Of a stretch of 42,794 bases of DNA, positions 25,323 through 34,027 are shown one piece after another; position 1 is the first letter of the stretch, and each line of letters opens with the position of its first letter. The position numbers and the translations under genes are program-made. Source of the stretch: an uncultured Parasutterella sp. (GTDB lineage Bacteria > Pseudomonadota > Gammaproteobacteria > Burkholderiales > Burkholderiaceae_F). Location of the stretch: the NCBI GenBank assembly GCA_900766055.1, contig CAAFTZ010000121.1:1-42794 (forward strand), written 5' to 3'. The notes under the pieces were generated by a model that was given only the letters and a program-made list of their open reading frames with translations, ran no database searches and had not been told where the DNA came from.

Positions 25323-26081
25323 ATGGCTTCTAATTTCACGCAATCCTTATCGGCAAATCGCACCGGTTGTGCCGGCTGCTACCTCAGGCATCTTTGCCTG
25401 TCTGCCGATCTGAATGACGCAGAAACAGAAATTTTTTCCTCTCATATCGTCTCCCAAAGAAGAGTTCCAAAGGGTGAAGTACTGTTTAGAGCCGGCGACC
25501 CCCTTGATGCGCTTTTCGTCACCCGACTCGGTTCATTTAAAAGTTCGGTCCTTACCGAAAACGGCAGCGAACAAGTCACCGATTTCCACATGAGCGGAGA
25601 GGTACTCGGCGCCGAAGCGATCCCAACCGAATATCACACCTGCACCGTCACGGCCCTCGAGGACAGTGAAATCTGTTCCTTGCGCTATCGCGAACTCGAA
25701 GCACTTTGCGACCGAGATCCGAAAATCTCGCGCCAATTCCGTCTTCTGCTCGGAAGAAAAATTGTCGCGGCGCATCAAAACCTGCTCATCCTCGGCTGCA
25801 CCAACTCAACACAGCTGCTGGCCTCTTTCCTGCTGAACCTTGCAAGAAAGTTCGAAGCCCGAGGATTCTCAAAAAGCGAGTTCGTCCTAAGAATGACTCG
25901 TGGCGAACTCGGCAGTTTCTTGGGCCTCAAGCTCGAGACCGTCAGCAGGACGCTCACCCACTTTGATGAATTGAACCTGATTGAAATTAACCAGAGACAC
26001 GTTCGCATCATCAACCTGGAAGGGCTTAAAGCCGTCGCCAAAGAATCGGGGCGCGCCAAGAGAAAAACATCACAAGAGTGA
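25323..26081 (+). CDS. fnr: FNR-family oxygen-sensing transcription regulator
   Basis: Crp/Fnr-type activator. The protein is 252 residues with an N-terminal C-x2-C-x5-C group (C16, C19, C25) and a fourth cysteine, C118 (DSEIC), aligning with the four [4Fe-4S] ligands of E. coli FNR. A cyclic-nucleotide-binding-like barrel, a dimer helix and a helix-turn-helix follow. The recognition helix LKLETVSR has E205, S208 and R209, the FNR residues that read TTGAT half-sites. It is divergent from hemN, with 127 bp between the starts; no clear FNR box was found there by eye. Probably the local anaerobic switch. Confidence 0.93.
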   Translation: MASNFTQSLSANRTGCAGCYLRHLCLSADLNDAETEIFSSHIVSQRRVPKGEVLFRAGDPLDALFVTRLGSFKSSVLTENGSEQVTDFHMSGEVLGAEAIPTEYHTCTVTALEDSEICSLRYRELEALCDRDPKISRQFRLLLGRKIVAAHQNLLILGCTNSTQLLASFLLNLARKFEARGFSKSEFVLRMTRGELGSFLGLKLETVSRTLTHFDELNLIEINQRHVRIINLEGLKAVAKESGRAKRKTSQE

Positions 26082-26362
26082 TGCTAAAGCTTCGTGCTTA
26101 ACGCTTCATGAAACTCAAATCTTGAAAATCAAAAAAACGACTATTGCATTTGTCGCCGCTTCTTTTGAATTAATTTTGCGCAATTCTTGAAATATATGAC
26201 TTGTTTTTCTTAATTAAATAGAAATAATCGAGAAATTATGCTCCATAACCCTGATAAAAGTGAGAATACGTGGTCAATTTTCTGTTTTTAGCCTTATTTT
26301 TCCATAGAATTCTAAAAAGGCAGTTAACTCTGCCCGATAACCACAAACGAGAAAGGTAGAAA

Positions 26363-27346
26363 ATGACTATCAAAATCACTAGACGTTCTGTCTGTGCCCT
26401 TGGAGCAGCAGCTTTAGGCTGCGCAGCATTCCCTTCTTTCGCCGCTGAAGATCCGATCCGTATTATTGTCCCCTATCCTCCCGGAGGTCCTTTGGACGTC
26501 ACAGCCCGTGCCGTCGCTGAAGAAGCCCGTCATGACCTGGGCAATATCATTGTTGAAAACAAGCCGGGTGCCGGCGGCAACATCGGTGTGGACTACGTTG
26601 CAAAACAGGCTCCGGACGGAAAGACAATCGTCATGGGCGCCTTAGCAACGCACGCTGTGAACCCCAACCTTTTCAGCAAACTGCCCTACGATCCGATCAA
26701 GGACTTCACTCCGATTACGCTGATCGCTCAGACACCGAACGTACTGGTCATTACACCTGAGTTCTCCCAAAAAACCGGCATCAAGACTGTTAAAGATTTG
26801 ATCGCGTACGCCAAGAAGAACCCGGATGCTATTAACTACGCCTCCGGCGGCAACGGTTCCGCAGGTCATATGTCAGGCGAGCTTTTAAAGAACGCCACCG
26901 GCATCAAGATCGTCCACATTCCGTTTAAGGGCGCAGCGGCTGCCCAGATGAGCGTACTGAGCGGCGACACTCAGATGATTTTTGACAACCTTGCTTCTGC
27001 GAGCGCCAACATCAAAGCCGGCAAGTTAATTCCGCTGGCCGTGACAACAACGTTCCGTGCCCCTTCCCTGCCAAACGTTCCGACAATGGCTGAAGCCGGT
27101 GTTCCCGGATTTGATATTTCTACTTGGTACGCCTTCTTCGGACCGGCCAAGATGGACCCGAAAGTCGTTGATAAGCTCAACCAAGCTTTTGTCAAAGCTA
27201 TTAAGTCCAAACCGATGGCTGAACGCTTCGACAAGATGGGTGCTGTTGAAAAGGCCGGAACTCCTGCTCAGCTGAACGACTTTGTGAAGGCCGAACTCGT
27301 CAAATACAAAGAAATTGTGAAGACGAGCGGAGCGAAAGTAGACTAA
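26363..27346 (+). CDS. Tripartite tricarboxylate transporter substrate-binding protein (TctC/Bug family)
   Basis: Periplasmic binding protein of 327 residues with a signal peptide (about 1-28, cleavage after SFA; it carries TRRSV, a possible Tat-like pair). The mature part begins DPIRIIVPYPPGGPLDVTAR, the classic Bug-family ligand loop, with ENKPGAGGNIG and the VHIPFKGAAAAQ loop. GAAAGG lies upstream of the ATG. It is followed by tctB- and tctA-type genes, so this is a full transporter, unlike the many orphan Bug proteins of betaproteobacteria. The ligand is probably a di- or tricarboxylate but cannot be read from sequence. Confidence 0.93.
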   Translation: MTIKITRRSVCALGAAALGCAAFPSFAAEDPIRIIVPYPPGGPLDVTARAVAEEARHDLGNIIVENKPGAGGNIGVDYVAKQAPDGKTIVMGALATHAVNPNLFSKLPYDPIKDFTPITLIAQTPNVLVITPEFSQKTGIKTVKDLIAYAKKNPDAINYASGGNGSAGHMSGELLKNATGIKIVHIPFKGAAAAQMSVLSGDTQMIFDNLASASANIKAGKLIPLAVTTTFRAPSLPNVPTMAEAGVPGFDISTWYAFFGPAKMDPKVVDKLNQAFVKAIKSKPMAERFDKMGAVEKAGTPAQLNDFVKAELVKYKEIVKTSGAKVD

Positions 27347-27371
27347 TACTCTGCTGAATTTGTACAACCTA

Positions 27372-27392
27372 GAAGGCCGGTCTCCGGCCTTC
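27372..27392 (+). promoter_or_regulatory. Intercistronic hairpin between tctC- and tctB-type genes
   Basis: Perfect 9-bp stem GAAGGCCGG (27372-27380), TCT loop, CCGGCCTTC (27384-27392), with no T run after it. Its position between the binding-protein and membrane genes suggests mRNA 3'-end protection or partial attenuation. Confidence 0.75.
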
Positions 27393-27411
27393 GTTAATTT
27401 TCGTTTTACCT

Positions 27412-27882
27412 ATGATCAAGGATCAAAGAGATTTTTGGGCCGGTTTGATGTTCATGGCCTTCGGAGGTTTTTTCTGCCTCTACTCTGTTTACAACTACAA
27501 CATCGGAACGGCCTCCCGCATGGGTCCGGGCTATTTCCCGATGCTGCTCGGCGGCTTTCTCTTTTTCCTTGGTTTTTTAATTACGGCTAAGTCAGTTCTT
27601 TTTAAAAGTACAGAAGAAGACGGCGGCAAATTCGGGAAGTTCGACTGGTACAACTTTTTTGTGATCTTGGGATCCGTCACGATTTTTGCCGTGCTGCTTA
27701 GACCCGCCGGGCTCATTCCGGCGACCGCCGTGATGGTTTTCTTATCTTCTTTCGGAAACCGTCCTTTCCGCTGGATTCGGACCCTTCTTCTTTGTGCATT
27801 TCTAAGCGTCGCAGTCTGGCTGATCTTTGTCCTCGGCCTAGATTTAACTGTGCCAATCTGGCCTGCTTTTCTGACGAACTAA
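27412..27882 (+). CDS. Tripartite tricarboxylate transporter small membrane subunit (TctB family)
   Basis: 156-residue inner-membrane protein with four hydrophobic spans. The N-terminus DFWAGLMFMAFGGFF and the GTASRMGPGYFPMLLGG motif are the TctB signature. It works with the large TctA-type permease encoded 11 bp downstream and the binding protein upstream in sodium- or proton-driven uptake. No Shine-Dalgarno is visible before the ATG; a stable hairpin precedes it, which should lower its expression relative to the binding protein. Confidence 0.92.
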   Translation: MIKDQRDFWAGLMFMAFGGFFCLYSVYNYNIGTASRMGPGYFPMLLGGFLFFLGFLITAKSVLFKSTEEDGGKFGKFDWYNFFVILGSVTIFAVLLRPAGLIPATAVMVFLSSFGNRPFRWIRTLLLCAFLSVAVWLIFVLGLDLTVPIWPAFLTN

Positions 27883-27893
27883 GAGGCTGAATT

Positions 27894-29402
27894 ATGGATT
27901 TACTGAATAATTTGGCCGTCGGTTTTGCCACCGCACTTTCTCTTCAGAACCTCCTCTACTGTTTCTTAGGTGTCACGCTCGGCACGTTGATCGGCGTTCT
28001 TCCGGGCCTGGGGCCGGTTGCAACGTTAGCCATGCTGCTGCCGATAACCTATACGCTCGATCCGACTTCCGCACTGATTATGCTCGCCGGCATTTACTAC
28101 GGCTCTCAGTACGGCGGATCAACGACTGCTATTTTGGTTAACCTCCCGGGCGAGTCAGCCTCAGTGGTTACTTGTTTAGACGGTTACCAAATGGCCCGCC
28201 ACGGAAAAGCCGGCACCGCTCTCGGTATCGCTGCAATCGGTTCTTTTATTGCCGGCTGCTTTGCAACGATTTTGGTTGCTGCTTTCGCACCTCCTTTGAT
28301 AGAACTTGCCTTCAAATTTGGGCCGGCCGAATACTTTAGTCTGATGGTCTTGGGCCTTGTCGGCGCTGTTGTGTTAGCCAACGGTTCCGTACTCAAGGCT
28401 TTTGCCATGATCATCTTAGGTCTTCTGCTCGGTATCATCGGCGCGGACGTCAACTCCGGAACCTTCCGTTTCGATTTCGGCATTGCCGAACTCCAGGACG
28501 GTATCGATTTCGTAGCCATTTCAATGGGTCTGTTCGGATTCACGGAAATTATCGTAAATTTGTCCAAGGGTGAAGCGCGCGATTCCATTACAGAAAAAGT
28601 CGGTTCTATTTGGCCGAGCCGCAAAGAGTTATGCAAGGCCGCGCCAGCCATTACCCGCGGTACCCTGCTGGGCTCCTTCCTTGGTATTCTTCCCGGCGGC
28701 GGTGCTCTGCTTGCCTCTTTTGCCTCCTACACGCTTGAGAAAAAAGTCGGCGGCAGCCATGCTAATCCTCCGTTTGGTAAAGGAAATATTGCCGGTGTCG
28801 CCGGTCCTGAATCCGCCAACAATGCCGGAGCTCAGACGAGTTTCATTCCGATGCTCACACTCGGTATTCCCTGCAACGCCACGATGGCGCTGATGATCGG
28901 CGCCCTGATGATTCACAACATCACACCGGGACCGCAGGTAATGAGTTCCAACCCCACACTCTTTTGGGGCCTGGTGGTTTCTATGTGGATCGGCAACCTG
29001 ATGCTTGTAATTTTGAATCTGCCTTTGATCGGCGTTTGGGTTCAGCTGCTGCGCGTCCCTTACGGACTGCTCTACCCAATGATTCTGACTTTCTGCTGCA
29101 TCGGCGTTTATTCCATTAATAACAATCCGTTTGATGTCTACATCACGATTATCTGTGGTGCACTTGGCTACCTTTTTGCAAAACTTAAGTGTGAACCAGC
29201 GCCATTGATCCTGGGCTTCATTCTCGGACCGATGATGGAAGAAAATCTCAGAAGAGCGATGCTGCTTTCTCGTGGGGATTCTTCGACCTTCTTTACGCGC
29301 CCCATCTCTCTCGTTCTCTTGATGATGGCCATCTTCCTGCTGCTGCTCATCCTTTTGCCTAGCATTAAGAAAGGTCGTGAGGTAGCGTTCAAGGAAGACT
29401 AA
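27894..29402 (+). CDS. Tripartite tricarboxylate transporter large permease subunit (TctA family)
   Basis: 502-residue inner-membrane permease with about 12 hydrophobic segments. The two family signature blocks are present: GVLPGLGPVATLAMLLPIT near the N-terminus and IYYGSQYGGSTTAILVNLPGE soon after, with a repeat-like second half (GILPGGGALLASF and GIPCNATMALMIGALM). GAGG precedes the ATG. It completes the TctCBA operon. The 3' end is followed by about 145 bp of structured sequence and a terminator. Confidence 0.94.
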   Translation: MDLLNNLAVGFATALSLQNLLYCFLGVTLGTLIGVLPGLGPVATLAMLLPITYTLDPTSALIMLAGIYYGSQYGGSTTAILVNLPGESASVVTCLDGYQMARHGKAGTALGIAAIGSFIAGCFATILVAAFAPPLIELAFKFGPAEYFSLMVLGLVGAVVLANGSVLKAFAMIILGLLLGIIGADVNSGTFRFDFGIAELQDGIDFVAISMGLFGFTEIIVNLSKGEARDSITEKVGSIWPSRKELCKAAPAITRGTLLGSFLGILPGGGALLASFASYTLEKKVGGSHANPPFGKGNIAGVAGPESANNAGAQTSFIPMLTLGIPCNATMALMIGALMIHNITPGPQVMSSNPTLFWGLVVSMWIGNLMLVILNLPLIGVWVQLLRVPYGLLYPMILTFCCIGVYSINNNPFDVYITIICGALGYLFAKLKCEPAPLILGFILGPMMEENLRRAMLLSRGDSSTFFTRPISLVLLMMAIFLLLLILLPSIKKGREVAFKED

Positions 29403-29410
29403 ACATTGTG

Positions 29411-29589
29411 CTCGGGCAAGGATTTTGTTAATCTGAAGCCCTTGTCTAGAGTGGAAAATTTGTCGCCTGCCACCGGGTGTCCATAATTGGGTACGACTGC
29501 ATCGTGAGGGTTCTTCGAGTTTTCGAAGAGGGTGTCCACGGACAAGGAGTTCCCGCTTCTCGATTGAAAATCGGAGCGGGAATTTTTTT
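29411..29589 (+). ncRNA. Candidate structured RNA ending in a terminator (after tctA)
   Basis: CCTTGTC (29440-29446) can pair with GACAAGG (29541-29547), and GTGGA (29451-29455) with TCCAC (29535-29539), closing a domain that contains a CTTCGA/TCGAAG hairpin (29513-29528). Alternatives exist: CAAGG at 29417-29421 also pairs with CCTTG, and a second GGGTGTCCA (29475-29483; other copy 29530-29538) also pairs with TGGA. An intrinsic terminator follows. No known RNA family is recognised, and no plus-strand gene follows within 5 kb. It may be a 3'-UTR-derived small RNA. Confidence 0.4.
29550..29589 (+). terminator. Intrinsic terminator downstream of the tct operon
   Basis: TTCCCGCT (29550-29557) pairs with AGCGGGAA (29575-29582), with an inner CGAT/ATCG, followed by seven T. 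Confidence 0.9.
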
Positions 29590-29985
29590 CTGGAATTCCA
29601 ATAAAAATCATACATACCCCCCTCTATACACCCGACCAAATAACCCAAACATGTCTTTTGTCCTGTTCAATAAGCTTGTGGTGGTTGAAATCAAAGTTTC
29701 TAGACGCCTTTTCAGTGGGCCTCTCCCTCTCAATCCTTCTCTTACAGTTCTTCCCTAAACAACCGCCATGGGGACATCTAATCGAGTTTGGAAGGAGAAC
29801 AATTTCAGGCCGTTTCTTCGGACATGTATTCGGGGCTCTCTAATTCTTCTAGAACTCATTTGTGAAGATAACAGCAGACCACTAAGACGAAGGGCTGCCC
29901 GAAGACAGCCCTTCGAAGATGCCGCTTGGCACCAAGGAGCAACTAAGTAATTGCCGCCTCTAGACCTGATAGGCGGCGCCATGCT
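29590..29985. other. Gene-free stretch with two hairpins downstream of the molybdoenzyme operon
   Basis: No gene recognised. Two inverted repeats lie at the 3' side of the minus-strand operon: CGAAGGGCTG (29888-29897) / CAGCCCTTCG (29906-29915), and GCCGCCT (29953-29959) / AGGCGGC (29971-29977). Neither has a proper T tract on the minus strand, so they may act as weak terminators or stabilising structures. Confidence 0.55.
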
Positions 29986-30873
29986 TTAGAACATGATCGG
30001 ATCGTAGTATCCAGAGAAGAGGATCGAAGCTCTCAGCAGGAGCGCACCGATAATGCCGAGAATCGCACTGCAGGCCAGAATCTTATGACTGCGAGTGAGA
30101 AGATTCAGGAGCAGAGGCACGACGGAACCGAGAATAATCACGCCGACCCAGAACATCACGGCATGAGGACCGCTGATCAGAGCTTCCGCACCGGCTCTGG
30201 CACCGGCAAGCGCGGAACCTAACGCAACGTGGACGAAGGCAAAAATGGTAAACAATTCTGCAACTTCAACCCAAAAGGAGGTTCTTCTGCTCCAGCGAAC
30301 GGTATCCGGATCGATCCATTTCATGATCATGAAAAGTTCAATACAACCGATGGAGCTGGCCATGCCGGACATGATCCAAAGCAGCGGAATCAAAGCGGTA
30401 TTCCACAGAGAGATGCCGACGGCCTGAGTCAAGAGAAAACCGGAATAAATCGTGCAGCAAACGCCCAGCGCAGCAAAAATTCCGTTGAACCAATTGGACT
30501 TGGCCATGTTCTGCCAGTATTCACTCTTAAAAATGATCTTGGCGCAGAGCATGGAGTAGAACACAGAGCCGATGCACAGCAGCGAGAGCAGGCAGATGCC
30601 GATGAACATCCAGGACTGGAAGTTAAAGGAAAAGTCAGTTAATGCGCTGAAAACGGCAAACGGAAGATTGAGCATTCGGGCCAAATGGCTGACGACTAAG
30701 AGCGTTCCGAGAATACCGGACACCGCCAGAAGATAAACGAAGTTCTTCTGTCTGATCCAGTAATTTAGGAAAAATCCCATGCCGGAGAGACCGACGAGCC
30801 AGAGGAATATGGCAATCGTCCATCCCCAATGAGCGGCTTGAAGCTGAGGAGTAAAAGAAGTTAATTCGATCAT
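29986..30873 (-). CDS. NrfD/PsrC-family membrane anchor subunit
   Basis: 295-residue integral membrane protein with about eight hydrophobic segments, of the NrfD/PsrC/DmsC class. It would hold the reductase complex in the inner membrane and exchange electrons with menaquinol. The N-terminal AAHWGWTIAIFLWLVGLSG, with the conserved aromatic and glycine pattern, is typical of NrfD proteins. It is the third gene of the catalytic / iron-sulfur / anchor operon, and its ATG overlaps the iron-sulfur gene stop by 4 bases. No haem-ligand pattern is evident, consistent with NrfD-type rather than cytochrome b-type anchors. Confidence 0.88.
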   Translation of the reverse strand: MIELTSFTPQLQAAHWGWTIAIFLWLVGLSGMGFFLNYWIRQKNFVYLLAVSGILGTLLVVSHLARMLNLPFAVFSALTDFSFNFQSWMFIGICLLSLLCIGSVFYSMLCAKIIFKSEYWQNMAKSNWFNGIFAALGVCCTIYSGFLLTQAVGISLWNTALIPLLWIMSGMASSIGCIELFMIMKWIDPDTVRWSRRTSFWVEVAELFTIFAFVHVALGSALAGARAGAEALISGPHAVMFWVGVIILGSVVPLLLNLLTRSHKILACSAILGIIGALLLRASILFSGYYDPIMF

Positions 30874-31448
30874 TTGGACACCACCACAAAGAAGTTAGGT
30901 TTCGTGCCTTTGTTCGGCATGAGAAGCTCAGTTCTGCTGGACGCGATCTTTTGAGAGATTTCAGACTGAGGATCCAAAATATCTCCGAAGAGACGAGCTT
31001 CCGCAGGACAGGCCTGGACACAGGCCGGCTGCTTGCCCTCCTTGATCATTTCCATACAGCCCGGGCTGATGCATTTCATCGGCAGGCCGGTAATAGGATG
31101 GCTCCAGCGAGCGTCGTACGGACAACTGGCAATACAGTAGTTGCAGCCGACGCACTTATCCGGATCATTTCTGACTAGGCCGTTTTCGTCGTAGTAGTTC
31201 GCACCGAACGGACAAGTCTTAACACAAGGTGCGTTTTCACACTGCTGGCACTGAACTAGCAGATTAACGGGACTTCTCTCTTCGGAACGGAAAAGACGGA
31301 TATTGGATGCGGGCCAGTTTCTGCCCGGAATGCTCTTGTTATGCATTTCAGGGAAGTTGGTCTGAGAACAGGCCAAAATGCAGGCGCCACAGCTGATGCA
31401 TTGTGTGGCATCAAAAAGATGCGCTAATTGTTTTCTCTTTTGAACCAT
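30870..31448 (-). CDS. Electron-transfer subunit with four [4Fe-4S] clusters
   Basis: 192-residue ferredoxin-like subunit of the DmsB/PsrB/PhsB class. Sixteen cysteines fall in four groups: C17-C20-C23-C27; C67-C70-C75-C79; C99-C102-C105-C109; C126-C131-C143-C147. The last group is unusual because its first pair is spaced C-x4-C (CISPGC) where the family normally has C-x2-C. It lies 5 bp after the catalytic gene and overlaps the anchor gene. It has no signal peptide, as expected for a subunit carried out with the Tat-exported catalytic partner. Confidence 0.9.
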   Translation of the reverse strand: MVQKRKQLAHLFDATQCISCGACILACSQTNFPEMHNKSIPGRNWPASNIRLFRSEERSPVNLLVQCQQCENAPCVKTCPFGANYYDENGLVRNDPDKCVGCNYCIASCPYDARWSHPITGLPMKCISPGCMEMIKEGKQPACVQACPAEARLFGDILDPQSEISQKIASSRTELLMPNKGTKPNFFVVVSK

Positions 31449-31453
31449 GATTT

Positions 31454-34027
31454 TTAGCCTCTTACCTTCTTAATGCGCACGGAACTGTTATTCGCAACGT
31501 TGCCGAAGATCGGCTGCGCATAGCCTGTCGCAAACCAATGGGAGTTAATACCTTCTTTAACGAATTGGTACTCAGGGTCATTCACAAGGTGTTTCGTTCG
31601 GTTGCCGCCGGAGAATCCGAAAGCGAAAACGGCACCCCGTACCACCTTCTTGGTCACGGTAATCCGAGCTTGACCGACATATTTGGTATCAATACCTTCA
31701 ATTTCGGCCGTATCGCCGTTTCTGATACCCAGTCGCTGAGCATCAACAGGATTCATCCAAACAGTTCTGTCGCCCAGATAACGAGTCGGCTGCGTAAACA
31801 TATTCAGACCGGAACAAGTCACGCAGTTCTTTCCGGAAACCAGAATGAACTCATTGCTGTTCTTCTTCGGAGCGGTAAACGCAGGCGAAGTAATATAGCC
31901 CGAAACTGGAGCGATGGCCTTTTCGGTGGCTTCGTTCTTGAAGCTCTGGAAAGCATAGATTTCGACCTTGCCGCTCGGCGTCCCAAAGGGTTTGTGATAC
32001 GGGTACTCGTTATATTTCTTTGTCTTGATCGTTGACCAGCCCTGAGTCTCGATATCCTTTTTGATCTTTTCGGCCCAGCCGGGTTTCTGGCTTTCGCACT
32101 TGGCAAGGAACTTGTTGAAACCTTTGTCGGTAAAAGCATCAAAATATTTATTGAATTCCTCGGCCGTCTTGCATTCTTTGTATCCGACACGTTCGGCTTT
32201 TTCCGGGAAGGCTCTTCTCAAAATCTCCAGCAGAATCCACACATCATGACGTGCCTCACAGCCTTTGGGCGGTGTGAGACCCGGATCGGAAAGATAAATG
32301 GATCCGTTAAGCGCCCATTTGACGCCTGCCATCTCTTTTCTTTCCATGAAGTAGGTAGCCGGCAGTACGTAGTCGGCATAGTCCACGAGTTCCTGCGGAA
32401 GAACATCCTGAATCACACAGAGTTCGAGCTTCTTAAGCTGTTCGGCCAATTCCTGAGAATTGGCTTCACGATGGAACATGGTTGTTCCGACAAAGAAAAC
32501 GCCTTTGATCGGGTAAGGTTTGCCGGTTACGGCAGCCTGCAGTGCAACTTTGAAAGTTGCAGATGCTTCGGGATAAACGATCTTATCGATGCGTTTTTCC
32601 TTGGCCATCTGCCATTTTTCTCCGTTGGGACCTTTTCCTGCAGAAACGCTCGGAACGCTGAAGCCCGCACCGGCTGTGACAACTAAACCTCCCGGAACGT
32701 CAATGTTGCCGTTCATCGCATTGGCAATGCAGATCAGCTGATAAAGTTGAACGTCTGTTCCGTTCTTAGAGGTATACCAGCCGTCGTCAATCACGCCCTT
32801 AAGATTCGTGAACTCCTTTGCAATACGAAGCAGGATACCGGGTTCAACACCGGTGATTTCATAGACTTTTTCCGGTGTGTATGGAGCGGCAGTTTCTTTA
32901 ACCACTTCATATGCAGTCTTCACAGGAATGGTAGTTCCGTCAACCAGTTTGACCGGAGCGACGCCTTCGAGCACAGCCTTGAAAGCAGGATCTTCATCAA
33001 AGACCACAGCGCCGGCTTCATTTTTCTTCAAGCCTCGGGAGGAAAGTTCTCCGGCAGCATTTGCAACGACGTATTTTGCTTTATCACCGCCTTCGACGAC
33101 ATCCGCCTGAGTAAGCGGACGGCCGTTGTCTCTGACGAGATATGCGCCGTTGGTGAACTTCTGAATAAAGTCAAAGTCGGCTGTTCCGTCCTGGATCATA
33201 CGGTTGATGAGACCCATCACGAAAGCAGCGTCCGTCGAAGGACGAATACCAACCCAATCCACATCACCGTAGGAGATGTCCGGCATTCTCGGATCGATGG
33301 AGACCACGCGGGCACCGTTTGCGCGAGCTATGTTCAAAGTGTGGAGCGCACCCATGGCCGCACCCATCGAACGGCCGATGAGAAGCAAATAACGCAGGTT
33401 GGCGTAATCCGGTTCCATTTTGCCGGCGCCGTCAAAACCTTTGCCGAACACCCAGTGGCGGCCGCTGATACCGCCGGCATTGCAGGAAGAGGCATGTCCG
33501 ATGTTGTTCGGGGAGCCCAGCGGAAGTGTGATCCACTTGCTGAATCCAGAGAAAGTGTGCGAAGTCGAAGCAATACTGCTTTCCCCGTACTTTTCAACGA
33601 TCGTTTTCAGCTGACCTGCGATGCCGTCCAAAGCCTCGTCCCAGGTAATTTCTTTGAATTTTCCTTCGCCCTTTTCTCCGACGCGTTTCAGAGGTTTTTT
33701 CAGGCGGAGCGGGTGGTTCCAGACCCACATAGTTGCCGCGGATCTCCCGCAGTAGCCCTGCTGAGGATGCCCCGGATTTGGGAAAATACGAACAGTTTTT
33801 TCAGAAACAGGTTCGCCTTCTTTACGCATTTCTACCAGACCGCAGAAGGCGCCGCACATCGTGCAGGCGACAGGATGTTTTGTCCAGCCTTCCTGCTCGA
33901 GTTTTTTAATTTGTTCGGCAAACGCCAAGTTCGGAAGACACGGAGAAGCAGCTGCTGCGGCAGCCAATGCCCCTCCTTTCATAAGTGCCCGTCGAGAGAC
34001 GGACAGATTTACGATTCTGTCAGACAT
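31454..34027 (-). CDS. Molybdopterin oxidoreductase catalytic subunit (Psr/Phs/Arr-like)
   Basis: 857-residue periplasmic DMSO-reductase-superfamily enzyme. A twin-arginine signal (SRRALMKGG, 11-19) is followed by the FS0 cluster cysteines C55, C58, C62 and C93. The predicted molybdenum ligand is C182 in HASSCNAG, which places it with polysulfide, thiosulfate, tetrathionate and arsenate reductases rather than serine-ligand DMSO/TMAO reductases. The C-terminal dinucleotide-binding domain (PTRYLGDRTVWMNPVDAQRLGI) is intact. It is first in an operon with a 4x[4Fe-4S] subunit and an NrfD anchor, and has a repeat-rich promoter region. The substrate cannot be assigned. Confidence 0.9.
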   Translation of the reverse strand: MSDRIVNLSVSRRALMKGGALAAAAAASPCLPNLAFAEQIKKLEQEGWTKHPVACTMCGAFCGLVEMRKEGEPVSEKTVRIFPNPGHPQQGYCGRSAATMWVWNHPLRLKKPLKRVGEKGEGKFKEITWDEALDGIAGQLKTIVEKYGESSIASTSHTFSGFSKWITLPLGSPNNIGHASSCNAGGISGRHWVFGKGFDGAGKMEPDYANLRYLLLIGRSMGAAMGALHTLNIARANGARVVSIDPRMPDISYGDVDWVGIRPSTDAAFVMGLINRMIQDGTADFDFIQKFTNGAYLVRDNGRPLTQADVVEGGDKAKYVVANAAGELSSRGLKKNEAGAVVFDEDPAFKAVLEGVAPVKLVDGTTIPVKTAYEVVKETAAPYTPEKVYEITGVEPGILLRIAKEFTNLKGVIDDGWYTSKNGTDVQLYQLICIANAMNGNIDVPGGLVVTAGAGFSVPSVSAGKGPNGEKWQMAKEKRIDKIVYPEASATFKVALQAAVTGKPYPIKGVFFVGTTMFHREANSQELAEQLKKLELCVIQDVLPQELVDYADYVLPATYFMERKEMAGVKWALNGSIYLSDPGLTPPKGCEARHDVWILLEILRRAFPEKAERVGYKECKTAEEFNKYFDAFTDKGFNKFLAKCESQKPGWAEKIKKDIETQGWSTIKTKKYNEYPYHKPFGTPSGKVEIYAFQSFKNEATEKAIAPVSGYITSPAFTAPKKNSNEFILVSGKNCVTCSGLNMFTQPTRYLGDRTVWMNPVDAQRLGIRNGDTAEIEGIDTKYVGQARITVTKKVVRGAVFAFGFSGGNRTKHLVNDPEYQFVKEGINSHWFATGYAQPIFGNVANNSSVRIKKVRG

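Noticed and set aside
26187..26228. Possible promoters for the tct operon
   Set aside because: TTGAAA with TTAATT, or TTGTTT with AATAAT, each match only partly; AT-rich DNA makes such matches common.
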